A DNA stretch of 33,772 nt. It comes from an uncultured bacterium (lineage in GTDB: Bacteria > Verrucomicrobiota > Verrucomicrobiia > CAIQCK01). Of the stretch, positions 17,420 through 25,110 are shown piece by piece. The translations under genes were made by a program, and so were the position numbers. The notes under the pieces are model-generated. The model was given only the letters and a program-made list of their open reading frames with translations, ran no database searches and was not told where the DNA came from. The DNA lies in the NCBI GenBank assembly GCA_903870275.1, contig CAIQCK010000092.1:1-33772 (forward strand). The letters run 5' to 3'. The first letter of the stretch is position 1, and each line of letters begins with the position of its first letter.

Positions 17420-18363
17420 ACCTCGACCTGCTCAACTTCGTGGGGCAAACGCTGGCGCTGCTGCTGCTCGCGCCGCTGTTGAGCGGCTGCATCAAGAACT
17501 GGAAGGCCAAGCTGCAGAACCGCCGCGGCCCGCGCCCGTGGCAGGTCTATTTCGACATCGTCAAGTTTCTGCGCAAGGACATGGTCATCTCCGAGCACGC
17601 CTCGTGGGTGTTCTCGTTTGCGCCTTACGTGGTCTTCCTGACGGCGCTGCTGGCGGGCCTCATGGTGCCGATGGTCAACGCGCCCGCGCCGTTGCGCCTC
17701 TTCGGCGGCGTGCTGGCGGTGGTCGGGTTGCTGGCGCTGGGGCGCTTCTTCCTCGCGCTGGGCGGACTCGACCCGGCCAGCACTTTCGGCGGCATGGGCA
17801 GCAGCCGCGAAATGACCATTTCCGCCATCGCCGAGCCGGCCATGATGCTGGCGATTTTCACCGTGGCCATCACCGCCGGTTCCACCGACCTGAGCCAGAT
17901 CGCCCAAAGCACCCAGAGCGCGACCTGGAAACTCCTGAACCCGGCGCACGTCCTGGCGTTCGCGGCGATGTTCGTCGTGTTGCTGGCGGAGACGGGACGC
18001 ATCCCCGTGGATAATCCGGCCACGCATCTGGAACTGACGATGATTCACGAGGCGATGCTGCTGGAATACTCGGGCCGCTACCTCGCGCTCATGGAGTGGG
18101 GCGCGTCCATCAAGCAACTGGTGCTGATGACGCTGCTGGTGAACGTGTTCTTCCCGGTGGGCCTGGCGGGACCGCAAGCCTCCGTGGCCGCGTTGGGAAT
18201 CAGTCTGGCGGCTTATCTGGCCAAATTGCTGGCCCTTTCGGCCGTAGTCGTGGTCGTCGAAACCACGAATGCCAAGATGCGGCTGTTCCGCGTGCCGGAT
18301 CTGCTCAGCACGGCCTTCGTGCTGGCGGCGCTGGCGTTGCTCTCCACCTTCCTGTTTCAGTGA
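17416..18363 (+). CDS. hyfC: Ehr complex 2, NuoH-like subunit HyfC
   Basis: The 315-residue membrane protein has the same build as the first HyfC, with the loop ETGRIPVDNPATHLELTMIHE. An N-terminal GCIKNWKAKLQNRRGPRPWQVYFDI resembles the NuoH/HyfC segment that contacts the redox module. It is ten residues longer than copy 1. The gene overlaps hyfB by four bases and is two bases from hyfE. Confidence 0.9.
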   Translation: MNLDLLNFVGQTLALLLLAPLLSGCIKNWKAKLQNRRGPRPWQVYFDIVKFLRKDMVISEHASWVFSFAPYVVFLTALLAGLMVPMVNAPAPLRLFGGVLAVVGLLALGRFFLALGGLDPASTFGGMGSSREMTISAIAEPAMMLAIFTVAITAGSTDLSQIAQSTQSATWKLLNPAHVLAFAAMFVVLLAETGRIPVDNPATHLELTMIHEAMLLEYSGRYLALMEWGASIKQLVLMTLLVNVFFPVGLAGPQASVAALGISLAAYLAKLLALSAVVVVVETTNAKMRLFRVPDLLSTAFVLAALALLSTFLFQ

Positions 18364-18365
18364 CC

Positions 18366-19037
18366 ATGCACCCTCCCTCCACTCTCGAAGTCGGTTCGCA
18401 GATCATCCCGCTGATGGCGACGCTGATGCTGGTCGTGCAACTGCTCCTGATCGCCCAGCGCATGCTGCTCACCAGCATCCGGCTTTTCGCCATTCAATCG
18501 CTGCTGCTCGCCGGCATCGCCGCGGTCGTGGCGTATTATTACAATGCCGGCCACGTCTATGTCGTCGCGGTGCTGACGCTCGTCGGCAAGGTGATCTTCC
18601 TGCCCTGGCTGCTGACCCGCCTGGTGCATCGCATCCAGATCCATCAGGATACCGAGCCGTTGCTCAACGCCCCCACTTCGATGCTGATTTGCGCGGCGCT
18701 GACGCTGCTGGGCTACAGCGTCACCCGGCCCTTCACCTCGCTGGAGAAGCTCGGCAACAACACGCTCGCCATCGCCCTGGCGCTTCTGTTGACCGGCTTC
18801 TTCCTCATGATCAACCGCCGCAAAGCCCTCACGCAGGTGCTGGCGCTGCTGACGGTGGAAAACGGCGTGATGCTTGCCGCCGTGGCGCTCACCACCTACG
18901 GCATGCCGCTGGTGGTCGAGCTGGGCATCTTCTTCGATGTGCTGGTGGCGGTGATGGTGCTGGGCATCCTGGTCTATCGCATCCGCGAGAACTTCGACTC
19001 GATGGACACCGGCAAGCTGGATCAGTTGAAAGGCTGA
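18366..19037 (+). CDS. hyfE: Ehr complex 2, NuoK-like subunit HyfE
   Basis: The 223-residue product has about six membrane helices, the motif MINRRKALTQVLALLTVENGVML and a tail SMDTGKLDQLKG that lines up with the end of copy 1, so the gene looks complete even though foreign DNA follows it at once. ATG 18366 is chosen because it lies two bases after the hyfC stop; the frame is open further upstream inside hyfC. In every other junction of the two sets the next gene starts within a few bases; here hyfF starts 1,076 bases later. Confidence 0.88.
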   Translation: MHPPSTLEVGSQIIPLMATLMLVVQLLLIAQRMLLTSIRLFAIQSLLLAGIAAVVAYYYNAGHVYVVAVLTLVGKVIFLPWLLTRLVHRIQIHQDTEPLLNAPTSMLICAALTLLGYSVTRPFTSLEKLGNNTLAIALALLLTGFFLMINRRKALTQVLALLTVENGVMLAAVALTTYGMPLVVELGIFFDVLVAVMVLGILVYRIRENFDSMDTGKLDQLKG

Positions 19038-19067
19038 CATGCCATGGCACACTCCCATCCTGCTCGC

Positions 19068-19111
19068 GACGGAGGTTGCTTGATGAAATGCAACAATTAT
19101 AGGAACGACCC
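19068..19111 (+). repeat. Ray-type repeat, copy A
   Basis: About 44 bases that match copy B at 19626 nearly base for base: CGGAGGTTGCTTGATGAAAT, then GC and an ATTATAGGA core, then a GACCC-like end and a T run. It lies 30 bases after the hyfE stop. Together with copy C it frames the DNA that splits the second hyf set. Confidence 0.8.
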
Positions 19112-19146
19112 TTTTTTGGTGGGCCAATATTGAAGGGTAGAAAACC

Positions 19147-19530
19147 ATGACCGAACCAGATTTTCTGAAGCACGCTCAGGACGAATTTTGCTTTTTGGTT
19201 GAAAGCGGTGGGTTCGCGCAAGTCAGCAGCGAACCGCACCGGGTGCGCTATTCCTCGAACGAGGTAATGGTTGAAGTCAATTACAGCGGACGCGGCGAGG
19301 TTGACGTCATGTTCGACGAGAATCCCCCATCGCACCGCTTCCAATTCAGGCTGTTTTTGAAAGCCTATCACCCGGCGGTCGAGACGGCTCTGGGTTACGG
19401 AATCGCCAACTCCGAAGACGAAGTTCGCCGTGAGCTGAATCGCTTCGCAGATGCCTTGCAGCGATACGGCAAGCCGCTTTTGGAGCATGACCGTCAGGTC
19501 TTTGCGAAGATGAAGGCGTTCAAATTTTAG
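19147..19530 (+). CDS. Unknown small protein (127 aa) within the insertion
   Basis: The product is acidic and soluble, with no membrane segment or motif that I recognise. It has a mixed alpha/beta look (VRYSSNEVMVEVNYSGRGEVDVMF then a helix-rich C-terminal half), similar in size and style to immunity or contact-system proteins, but that is no more than resemblance. Base composition is less GC-rich than the hyf genes on either side. It starts 36 bases after repeat copy A. It is likely a passenger of the mobile-type insertion. Real gene status is probable because of codon use and length. Confidence 0.6.
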   Translation: MTEPDFLKHAQDEFCFLVESGGFAQVSSEPHRVRYSSNEVMVEVNYSGRGEVDVMFDENPPSHRFQFRLFLKAYHPAVETALGYGIANSEDEVRRELNRFADALQRYGKPLLEHDRQVFAKMKAFKF

Positions 19531-19531
19531 A

Positions 19532-19645
19532 AAGTGGTCAGGCATTTTCATGAACGACGACGACCGCAAACTCTTTCTGGCGACGCTGGCCCAAGCCCGT
19601 GAGAAAACCGGCTGTCTGGTCCGCACGGACACGGAGGTTGCTTGA
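19532..19645 (+). pseudogene. Fragment of a REP-associated (RayT/IS200-like Y1) transposase
   Basis: The frame reads WSGIFMNDDDRKLFLATLAQ and then AREKTGCLV. This matches the N-terminal region of RayT transposases (typically IF-x-D-x-x-DR-x-x-F-L-x-x-L-x-x-x-x-x-x-TGW). The expected next part with the HxH metal site and catalytic tyrosine is missing; the frame instead runs into repeat copy B and stops. It is a non-functional remnant. Confidence 0.65.
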
Positions 19646-19673
19646 TGAAATGCAAAAATTATAGGACTGACTC
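19626..19673 (+). repeat. Ray-type repeat, copy B
   Basis: About 48 bases in direct orientation to copy A, with CGGACACGGAGGTTGCTTGA at the left and ATTATAGGACTGAC at the right. It directly follows the transposase fragment. The same sequence occurs inverted at 20037-20084. Confidence 0.85.
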
Positions 19674-19709
19674 CTTTTTATTTTTTCGGCTAAGCATGGG
19701 GAATTGATT

Positions 19710-20021
19710 ATGACACTGGACGAAGCAAAACAAGTATTGAGGGACTCGACTGAGGTCCGTGTAGGCCGTTTGGGTTTTGCCGCTATGGTTCTTTGCAGAC
19801 CTGAAAATGCGTCCGAAGTTTCATTTGAAGATTTGATCCAGTGTTTGAGGCGAGGAAACAGTTTTGGAAAATGCACCCTCATGGATGAGCTGGCTGCTTT
19901 GATTTTGTATTCTCGCACGGGTCGGATAAGAAAACAGGGACACGCTGCTTACGAGGACTTCATTACTAATGCTGATGACTGGTTAGTGTTTCTCAAGAAC
20001 AATGGATTTGTTAAGGGCTAA
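19710..20021 (+). CDS. Unknown small protein (about 103 aa) within the insertion
   Basis: A soluble protein of about 103-105 residues (start at ATG 19704 or 19710; GGGGAATTG lies just upstream). It has no known motif that I recognise. Features are a TLDEAKQVLRDSTEVRVG N-terminus, two cysteines, and DELAALILYSRTGRIRKQG, followed by a helical C-terminus. Base composition is clearly more AT-rich than the hyf genes, which points to a separate origin. It sits between repeat copies B and C. Function is unknown. Confidence 0.6.
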   Translation: MTLDEAKQVLRDSTEVRVGRLGFAAMVLCRPENASEVSFEDLIQCLRRGNSFGKCTLMDELAALILYSRTGRIRKQGHAAYEDFITNADDWLVFLKNNGFVKG

Positions 20022-20036
20022 TTCAAGAAAAAGAAC

Positions 20037-20084
20037 GGGTCAGTCCTATAATCCATGCATTTCAACAAACGATCACCGTGTCCG
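20037..20084 (-). repeat. Ray-type repeat, copy C (inverted)
   Basis: The reverse complement reads CGGACACGG, then TGAAATGCAT, then ATTATAGGACTGACCC, which is the same motif as copies A and B in opposite orientation. It lies 30 bases before hyfF of set 2. The two outer copies face each other around the small genes. Confidence 0.85.
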
Positions 20085-20113
20085 GATGTCCTGTGTGTGA
20101 GTGATATCAGGTT

Positions 20114-21598
20114 ATGCTAACACCCATCCTGTTCGTCCCGCTCGGCGCAGCGCTCCTGTGCCTGTTCGTGCCCTCGCGGCGCGCCATGGCGGCGCTGGGC
20201 GTGCTGGCCTTTGCCATCACGCTGGGACTGGGCATCGCGTTGGTGCACGAGGTCCTGGCGCGCGGCGTGGTGAGGGAATGGCACGAATTCCTCTCCGCGG
20301 ACGCTTTGAGCGCGTGGATGGTGCTGCTGATTTCGGTCGTGTCCCTCGCGACGTCGCTTTACGCCGGACGCTACTTCCAGCGCGACCTGGCGGCGGGCGC
20401 GGTCACGCCGGGACGGATGCGCGAATTCTTCGTGCTCACGCCGCTGTTCGGGGCGGGCATGTTCCTGGTGGTGCTGGCCAACAACCTGGGCGTGATGTGG
20501 GCGGCGGTCGAGGCCACCGCGCTCTCCTCCGTGTTGCTGGTGGCGCTCTACAATCGCCGCAACTCCCTCGAAGCCGCCTGGAAATACGTCATCCTCGGCA
20601 GCCTGGGACTAGCGCTGGCGCTGCTCGGCACCGTGTTCGTCTATGCCGCCGCCTGCAAGAGTTTCCCGGATTCACTGCCCAGTTTCAACTGGTCGTATCT
20701 GATGAGCGTGGCGCACCAACTCGACCCGCACCAGCTCAAGCTGGCGTTCGTGTTCGCGCTGGTCGGTTACGGCACGAAGGCCGGGTTCGCGCCCTTGCAC
20801 ACGTGGCTGCCCGACGCGCACAGCGAAGCGCCGTCGCCCACCAGCGCCATGCTGTCGGGCGTGTCGCTCAAGATTGCGCTCTATGCGCTGCTGCGGTTTC
20901 ACATCCTGACCACGGCGTGCCTCGATGGCAGCCCGGACGCGGGCTTCAGCCGGCACCTGCTGATGGGCTTTGGGCTGTTCTCCATGCTGCTGGCGCCGCC
21001 CTTCATCCTGGTGCAGAAGAATCTCAAACGGATGCTCGCGTATTCGAGCCTCGAACACATGGGCTTGATCTGCACCGGCATCGCCCTCAACACCCCGCTG
21101 GCCATTTTCGGCGCGCTGCTGCACATGGGCTATCACGCGCTGACCAAGCCGGTGTTGTTCTTCGCGGCGGGTAACATCCATCAGACCTTTCACTCCCTCG
21201 AATTCCGCGTCATCGGGCCGGGCGTCGGAAAAATCCTGCCGGTGACGGTGCTGTTGATGGGCATGGCGGCGCTGGCCGCGGTGGGCCTGCCGCCGTTCGG
21301 CCTGTTCTTCAGCGAACTGACCATTGTCAGCGGCGGCATCGCGGCCCATCAAATCACTGTCAGCGTCATCATCGTGGTGGCGCTGCTGCTTTCCTTCTGC
21401 GGCATTCTCCAACAACTCACCCGCATCCTTCTGGGCGCGCGCAAGCCGGGCGACCCGCCTACCGACGCGCGCCGGATGGATGGCGTGCCGGCAATGGCGC
21501 TGTTGCTTGGCAGCCTGCTGCTCTTCAGCGTGTGGGTGCCCGCGCCGTTGCTGGACCTGATGCATCGGGCGGCGGCCATCATCGGAGGCAAGCCATGA
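20114..21598 (+). CDS. hyfF: Ehr complex 2, antiporter-like subunit HyfF
   Basis: The 494-residue NuoN/HyfF-type membrane protein keeps AAVEATALSSV, GTKAGFAPLHTWLPDAHSE and HALTKPVLFFAAGN. Its N-terminus (MLTPILFVPLGAALLC) matches the start of copy 1 in style, so the coding sequence was not cut by the upstream insertion. The ribosome site is weak (AGG two bases before ATG), unlike a gene that starts its own transcript; expression may have dropped or may rely on a new promoter in the insertion. The stop overlaps hyfG (ATGA). Confidence 0.9.
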   Translation: MLTPILFVPLGAALLCLFVPSRRAMAALGVLAFAITLGLGIALVHEVLARGVVREWHEFLSADALSAWMVLLISVVSLATSLYAGRYFQRDLAAGAVTPGRMREFFVLTPLFGAGMFLVVLANNLGVMWAAVEATALSSVLLVALYNRRNSLEAAWKYVILGSLGLALALLGTVFVYAAACKSFPDSLPSFNWSYLMSVAHQLDPHQLKLAFVFALVGYGTKAGFAPLHTWLPDAHSEAPSPTSAMLSGVSLKIALYALLRFHILTTACLDGSPDAGFSRHLLMGFGLFSMLLAPPFILVQKNLKRMLAYSSLEHMGLICTGIALNTPLAIFGALLHMGYHALTKPVLFFAAGNIHQTFHSLEFRVIGPGVGKILPVTVLLMGMAALAAVGLPPFGLFFSELTIVSGGIAAHQITVSVIIVVALLLSFCGILQQLTRILLGARKPGDPPTDARRMDGVPAMALLLGSLLLFSVWVPAPLLDLMHRAAAIIGGKP

Positions 21599-23199
21599 AC
21601 CGCTCGGACGTTTCAAGCGAGTTGCAACCCATCCTCGACGAAGTCACCGGGCGCTTCGAGGGGCGGATCGAATCCTGGCTCGCCCCGCGCCTCAACGAGG
21701 TCTATTTCCACGCCCGGATGGAGTTGGTCTCCGGCTTCTGCGCCCACCTCTTTCGCAAGTGGGGTGGCCGTCTGGTCAGTGTGTTTGCCGACGACGCGCG
21801 CGCCGGCGCCGGCGTGTTTCACCTCTACTACGTGATGGCGCTCGACGCGGCGCATGGGTTCTTCATCCTGCGCGTGCCGGTCCCGCCCGAGACGCCGGAA
21901 TTTCTTTCGCTCACCGACGCCATGCCCGCGGTGAACTGGCAGGAGCGCGAAATCCAGGATTTGTTTGGCCTGAAACTGCTCAACCATCCCAACCCGCGCC
22001 GTTGCGCCCTGCACGACGATTGGCCGGAAGTCTATCCGCTGCGCAAGGACTTCGACCTGCGAACGGTCCTGCCGCCGTTCCAGGGCGTGCGGCACAAGTT
22101 CCGCACGGTCGAGGGCGAAGGCGTCTTCCAGGTGCCGGTCGGGCCGGTCCACGCGGGCATCATCGAGCCGGGTCATTTCCTGTTCAGCGTCGCGGGCGAG
22201 CCGGTGCTCTACCTGCAGCTCCGCATGTTTTACGTCCACAAGGGAACGGAGAAACTCTTCGAGAGCATCCCCATCCCGCATGGCGTTCGGTTGGCGGAAA
22301 GCATTTCCGGCGACTCCAGCTTCGCGCACGCGACGGCCTTCTGCCATGCGGTCGAGCGTGCCGCCGGGGTCGAGCCGCCGCCGCGGGCGCGCGCGCTGCG
22401 CACCGTGTGCCTCGAATTGGAGCGCCTCTACAACCACATCGCCGATGTCGGCGCGATTTGCACCGATGTGGCGTTTGTCACCGCGAACATGCACGCAATG
22501 CGGCTCAAGGAGCGCATCCTGCGCGTCAACGAACAACTCACTGGCAACCGCCTGTTGCGCGGCATGGCCTGCGTGGGCGGCGTGCGGTTTGATTTCAATG
22601 CCAATCAACTCCACGATCTCCGTCAGCTCGTGAATGAACTGGAGCGTGAGTTCAAGGACCTGATCCAACTGACCAGCAGCAACTCCGGGTTGCTCGATCG
22701 TTTGGAAGGCACCGGTGTGCTCACGCCCAAGGTCGCCCGCGACCTCGGCGTGGTGGGCATTGCGGGCCGCGCCTCCGGCTTCGATCACGACCTGCGCCGG
22801 GATTTTCCGCACGCCTTTTACGACCAGGTGCAGTTCACCGTCCCCGTTTTCACCGACGGCGACGTGCAGTGCCGGTTCGACGTGCGCCGCGACGAGGTGA
22901 TCCAGTCCTTTGCCATTCTTCGCCAGACGATGGAGAAGCTGCCCGCCGGGCCGTTGGCCGTGCCGGTGGGCGAGGTGCCGCCCGACCGCGTCGCGCTCGG
23001 CTACGTCGAGGGCTGGCGGGGCGAAATTTTTCATTGGATTCACACCGCGCCGGGCAACCGCCTCGCGCGCTGCAAAGTCAAGGACCCGTCGTTGCAGAAC
23101 TGGCCGGCGCTGTGCGAGGCCATCCTGGGCAACATCATCCCGGATTTCCCGGTGGTGAACAAAAGCTTCAACTTGTCTTATTCGGGAACGGACCGCTGA
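21595..23199 (+). CDS. hyfG: Ehr complex 2, large subunit HyfG (NuoC-NuoD fusion) without Ni ligands
   Basis: The 534-residue product has a longer NuoC-like domain than copy 1 (about 1-165; NWQEREIQDLFGLKLLNHPN) and then the NuoD-like domain from GPVHAGIIEPGHFLF. L1 reads SGDS with Ser238 and Ser241 in place of both cysteines; L2 reads NLSYSG at 526-531 with Ser528 and Gly531. All four Ni-Fe ligands are gone, and unlike copy 1 no cysteine is left near the C-terminus. It ends directly after L2. It is therefore an Ehr-type large subunit. ATG 21595 is chosen for the four-base overlap with hyfF. Confidence 0.9.
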   Translation: MNRSDVSSELQPILDEVTGRFEGRIESWLAPRLNEVYFHARMELVSGFCAHLFRKWGGRLVSVFADDARAGAGVFHLYYVMALDAAHGFFILRVPVPPETPEFLSLTDAMPAVNWQEREIQDLFGLKLLNHPNPRRCALHDDWPEVYPLRKDFDLRTVLPPFQGVRHKFRTVEGEGVFQVPVGPVHAGIIEPGHFLFSVAGEPVLYLQLRMFYVHKGTEKLFESIPIPHGVRLAESISGDSSFAHATAFCHAVERAAGVEPPPRARALRTVCLELERLYNHIADVGAICTDVAFVTANMHAMRLKERILRVNEQLTGNRLLRGMACVGGVRFDFNANQLHDLRQLVNELEREFKDLIQLTSSNSGLLDRLEGTGVLTPKVARDLGVVGIAGRASGFDHDLRRDFPHAFYDQVQFTVPVFTDGDVQCRFDVRRDEVIQSFAILRQTMEKLPAGPLAVPVGEVPPDRVALGYVEGWRGEIFHWIHTAPGNRLARCKVKDPSLQNWPALCEAILGNIIPDFPVVNKSFNLSYSGTDR

Positions 23200-23201
23200 T
23201 C

Positions 23202-24047
23202 ATGTTTGAAACCCTTAGCAAGAGTCTGAAGACCGGCATCGTCACGACCGGCTACCCGGACACGCCAGCGGAGGTCTCGCAGCACGCGCGCGGCAAGCCG
23301 CAGGTGGATTGGGCCGGCTGGAAGGACGCCCGCCCCGCGGCGGCTGTTTGCCCCACCGCCGCGATTGAATTGCGGGACGAGTCCGGTGTCCGCACGGCTA
23401 CGCTCGATCTCGGCAAGTGCATCTATTGCGGGTTGTGCGCCGACGCGGACCCGGCCATCCGCATGACCCACGAGCGCGCACTCGCTGCCTGCTCGCGCCA
23501 AAATTTGCGGCAGACCGCCCGGTATCGGTTGAACGCCGACGGCACCCAGCAACAGTTGCTGGCAGCGCCCGCCGCGCCGGACGCGACGCCCGAGTCCCTC
23601 GAAACCGTTGGCCGGCAACTCCGCGAGCGCATTCAGGCGGTGCTGGGCCGCTCGCTCCACATCCGCGAAGTGGACGCCGGTTCCTGCAACGGCTGCGAAG
23701 TTGAAATCCACGGTCTCAACAGCCCGGTCTATGACATCGAGCGGTTCGGCATCCACTTCGTCGCCTCGCCGCGCCACGCCGACATGCTGTTGGTGACCGG
23801 GCCGGTGACGCGCAACATGGAGCTGGCCCTGCGCAAAACCTACGACGCCACGCCCGATCCGCGCCTGGTCGTCGCCGTGGGCGCGTGCGGTTGCAGCGGC
23901 GGCCTCTTCGGCCGGAACTACGCCACATGCGGCACCGTGGACGCCGTCATCCCGGTGGACCTCTACATTCCCGGCTGCCCGCCGCATCCGCTGGTGATCC
24001 TCGAAGGCCTGTTGCGCCTGCTCGGCCAACTGAAAGAGAGGCGGTAA
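23202..24047 (+). CDS. hyfI: Ehr complex 2, small subunit HyfI with single-cluster ferredoxin domain
   Basis: The 281-residue product has a reduced N-terminal ferredoxin domain. Of the usual eight cysteines only Cys50 (VCPT) and Cys73, Cys76 and Cys79 (CIYCGLC) remain; Asp83 stands where the eighth would be. In two-cluster ferredoxins the last cysteine of motif 1 pairs with the first three of motif 2, so exactly one complete [4Fe-4S] site is left. The C-terminal NuoB-like domain keeps CNGC, VGAC and PGCPPHP. A linker of about 30 residues (APAAPDATPESLETVG) is specific to this copy. The gene is two bases after hyfG and ends the operon, nine bases before the convergent kelch gene. Confidence 0.9.
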   Translation: MFETLSKSLKTGIVTTGYPDTPAEVSQHARGKPQVDWAGWKDARPAAAVCPTAAIELRDESGVRTATLDLGKCIYCGLCADADPAIRMTHERALAACSRQNLRQTARYRLNADGTQQQLLAAPAAPDATPESLETVGRQLRERIQAVLGRSLHIREVDAGSCNGCEVEIHGLNSPVYDIERFGIHFVASPRHADMLLVTGPVTRNMELALRKTYDATPDPRLVVAVGACGCSGGLFGRNYATCGTVDAVIPVDLYIPGCPPHPLVILEGLLRLLGQLKERR

Positions 24048-24056
24048 CGCGCCGGG

Positions 24057-25076
24057 CTATGGTTTGCCGCCTGTTGGCATCGGCGCGTATTCTTCGAAGA
24101 TCGTGTTCGGTTTCTTGTATAAAGCAGTCCAGCCGCCCGCGAGATAGAACTTCCCATGGATCACACCCACCGCGAACATCGCCCTGGGCGAGGGGATTTG
24201 ATCAACGGTTTTCCACGCGTCGGACGCGGGATCATACACATCCACGGTGGTCACAAACGTTTTGCCAGTGGTGACGCCGCCCAGGACATACAACTGCGTG
24301 TCGGTGGCGACGATCACGTGTCCCGCTCGCGAGGTGGGCATGGCCGCGATCGGCGTGCAGACGCCCGCTTTGGGGTCATACACAAAAGCGTCTGCATGAA
24401 AATTTCCCCCCTTGGTTTTGGGGTCGGGTGGCGGCGACCATCCACCGGTCAGGTAGATCTTGCCGTTGAATACGCACGCCGCGCCATGGCGGACACCGAT
24501 GGGCATCTCTCCCTTTTCTGTCCATGTATCCCGGACCGGATCATATTCGATGATTGAGGTGGTGTTGAAATCATCGCGCCGGCCGCCGAGGACATAGATT
24601 TTGCCATCGACGACTCCGACAAGCGGCTTCACCCGCCCAAAAGGCATGCTGGCTTTTTGGGTCCAGCAATCACGCGCCGTATCGTAGGCTTCGACAAGGG
24701 CGGTCGGAAGCGAGGCAGCCTTGTCGTCCGGGACCTTTCCGGGAGGCGTGACCAGGCCGCCAATCACATAAACAAGCGTTCCCAGTTTTGCCGAAACGAC
24801 ATTGTTTCGGTGTGTCGGCATGGGGGCGAGTGTCCGCCACGTGTCTTGAGCGGGATCGTAGGCCTCGACGGTATCCAAATGGGCATACGCCGAAAAACCG
24901 CCGCCGATCACATAGAATTTCCCGTTCACCACTTCTCCGGCGCATCCTCCGCGCGCCGTGGGCAATTCTTTTTTCGTGGTCCATTTCTCGTTTTCCGCGA
25001 CTGCGTTGTTCCCGCCTGTCATAAGGAACAAGCATGCGGTTACCAGCGAACTTCTTATCCAAACGCCTCTGCTCAT
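24057..25076 (-). CDS. Exported six-bladed kelch-repeat protein
   Basis: The 339-residue product begins with a signal peptide (SLVTACLFLMTGG, likely cut near AVAEN). Six kelch units follow, each with a hydrophobic-GG turn (VIGG, VIGG, VLGG, LTGG, VLGG, LAGG) and the later YDP...W pattern, so it should fold as a complete beta-propeller. Such proteins act as binding scaffolds or, less often, sialate mutarotase-like enzymes; nothing here decides the ligand. It starts 34 bases after the TonB receptor stop with AGGAG upstream, so the two likely form one transcript. Confidence 0.8.
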   Translation of the reverse strand: MSRGVWIRSSLVTACLFLMTGGNNAVAENEKWTTKKELPTARGGCAGEVVNGKFYVIGGGFSAYAHLDTVEAYDPAQDTWRTLAPMPTHRNNVVSAKLGTLVYVIGGLVTPPGKVPDDKAASLPTALVEAYDTARDCWTQKASMPFGRVKPLVGVVDGKIYVLGGRRDDFNTTSIIEYDPVRDTWTEKGEMPIGVRHGAACVFNGKIYLTGGWSPPPDPKTKGGNFHADAFVYDPKAGVCTPIAAMPTSRAGHVIVATDTQLYVLGGVTTGKTFVTTVDVYDPASDAWKTVDQIPSPRAMFAVGVIHGKFYLAGGWTALYKKPNTIFEEYAPMPTGGKP

Positions 25077-25110
25077 GTTTTTCTCCTGTGTTGATGGTTG
25101 ATGGGTGATA

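Noticed and set aside
19068..20084. Integron cassette array
   Set aside because: The repeats are partly direct and partly inverted, lack attC core sites, and no integrase is nearby. A RayT fragment explains them better.
8062..24047. Active hydrogenase-4 or formate hydrogenlyase
   Set aside because: Both large subunits lack the four Ni-Fe cysteines and no maturation or formate dehydrogenase genes are present.
8062..24047. NADH dehydrogenase (complex I, nuo) operon
   Set aside because: There is no NuoE/F/G module and no NuoA, J or I. The NuoC-NuoD fusion, the HyfB-type C-terminus and the ferredoxin-NuoB fusion fit the Ehr/hydrogenase branch.
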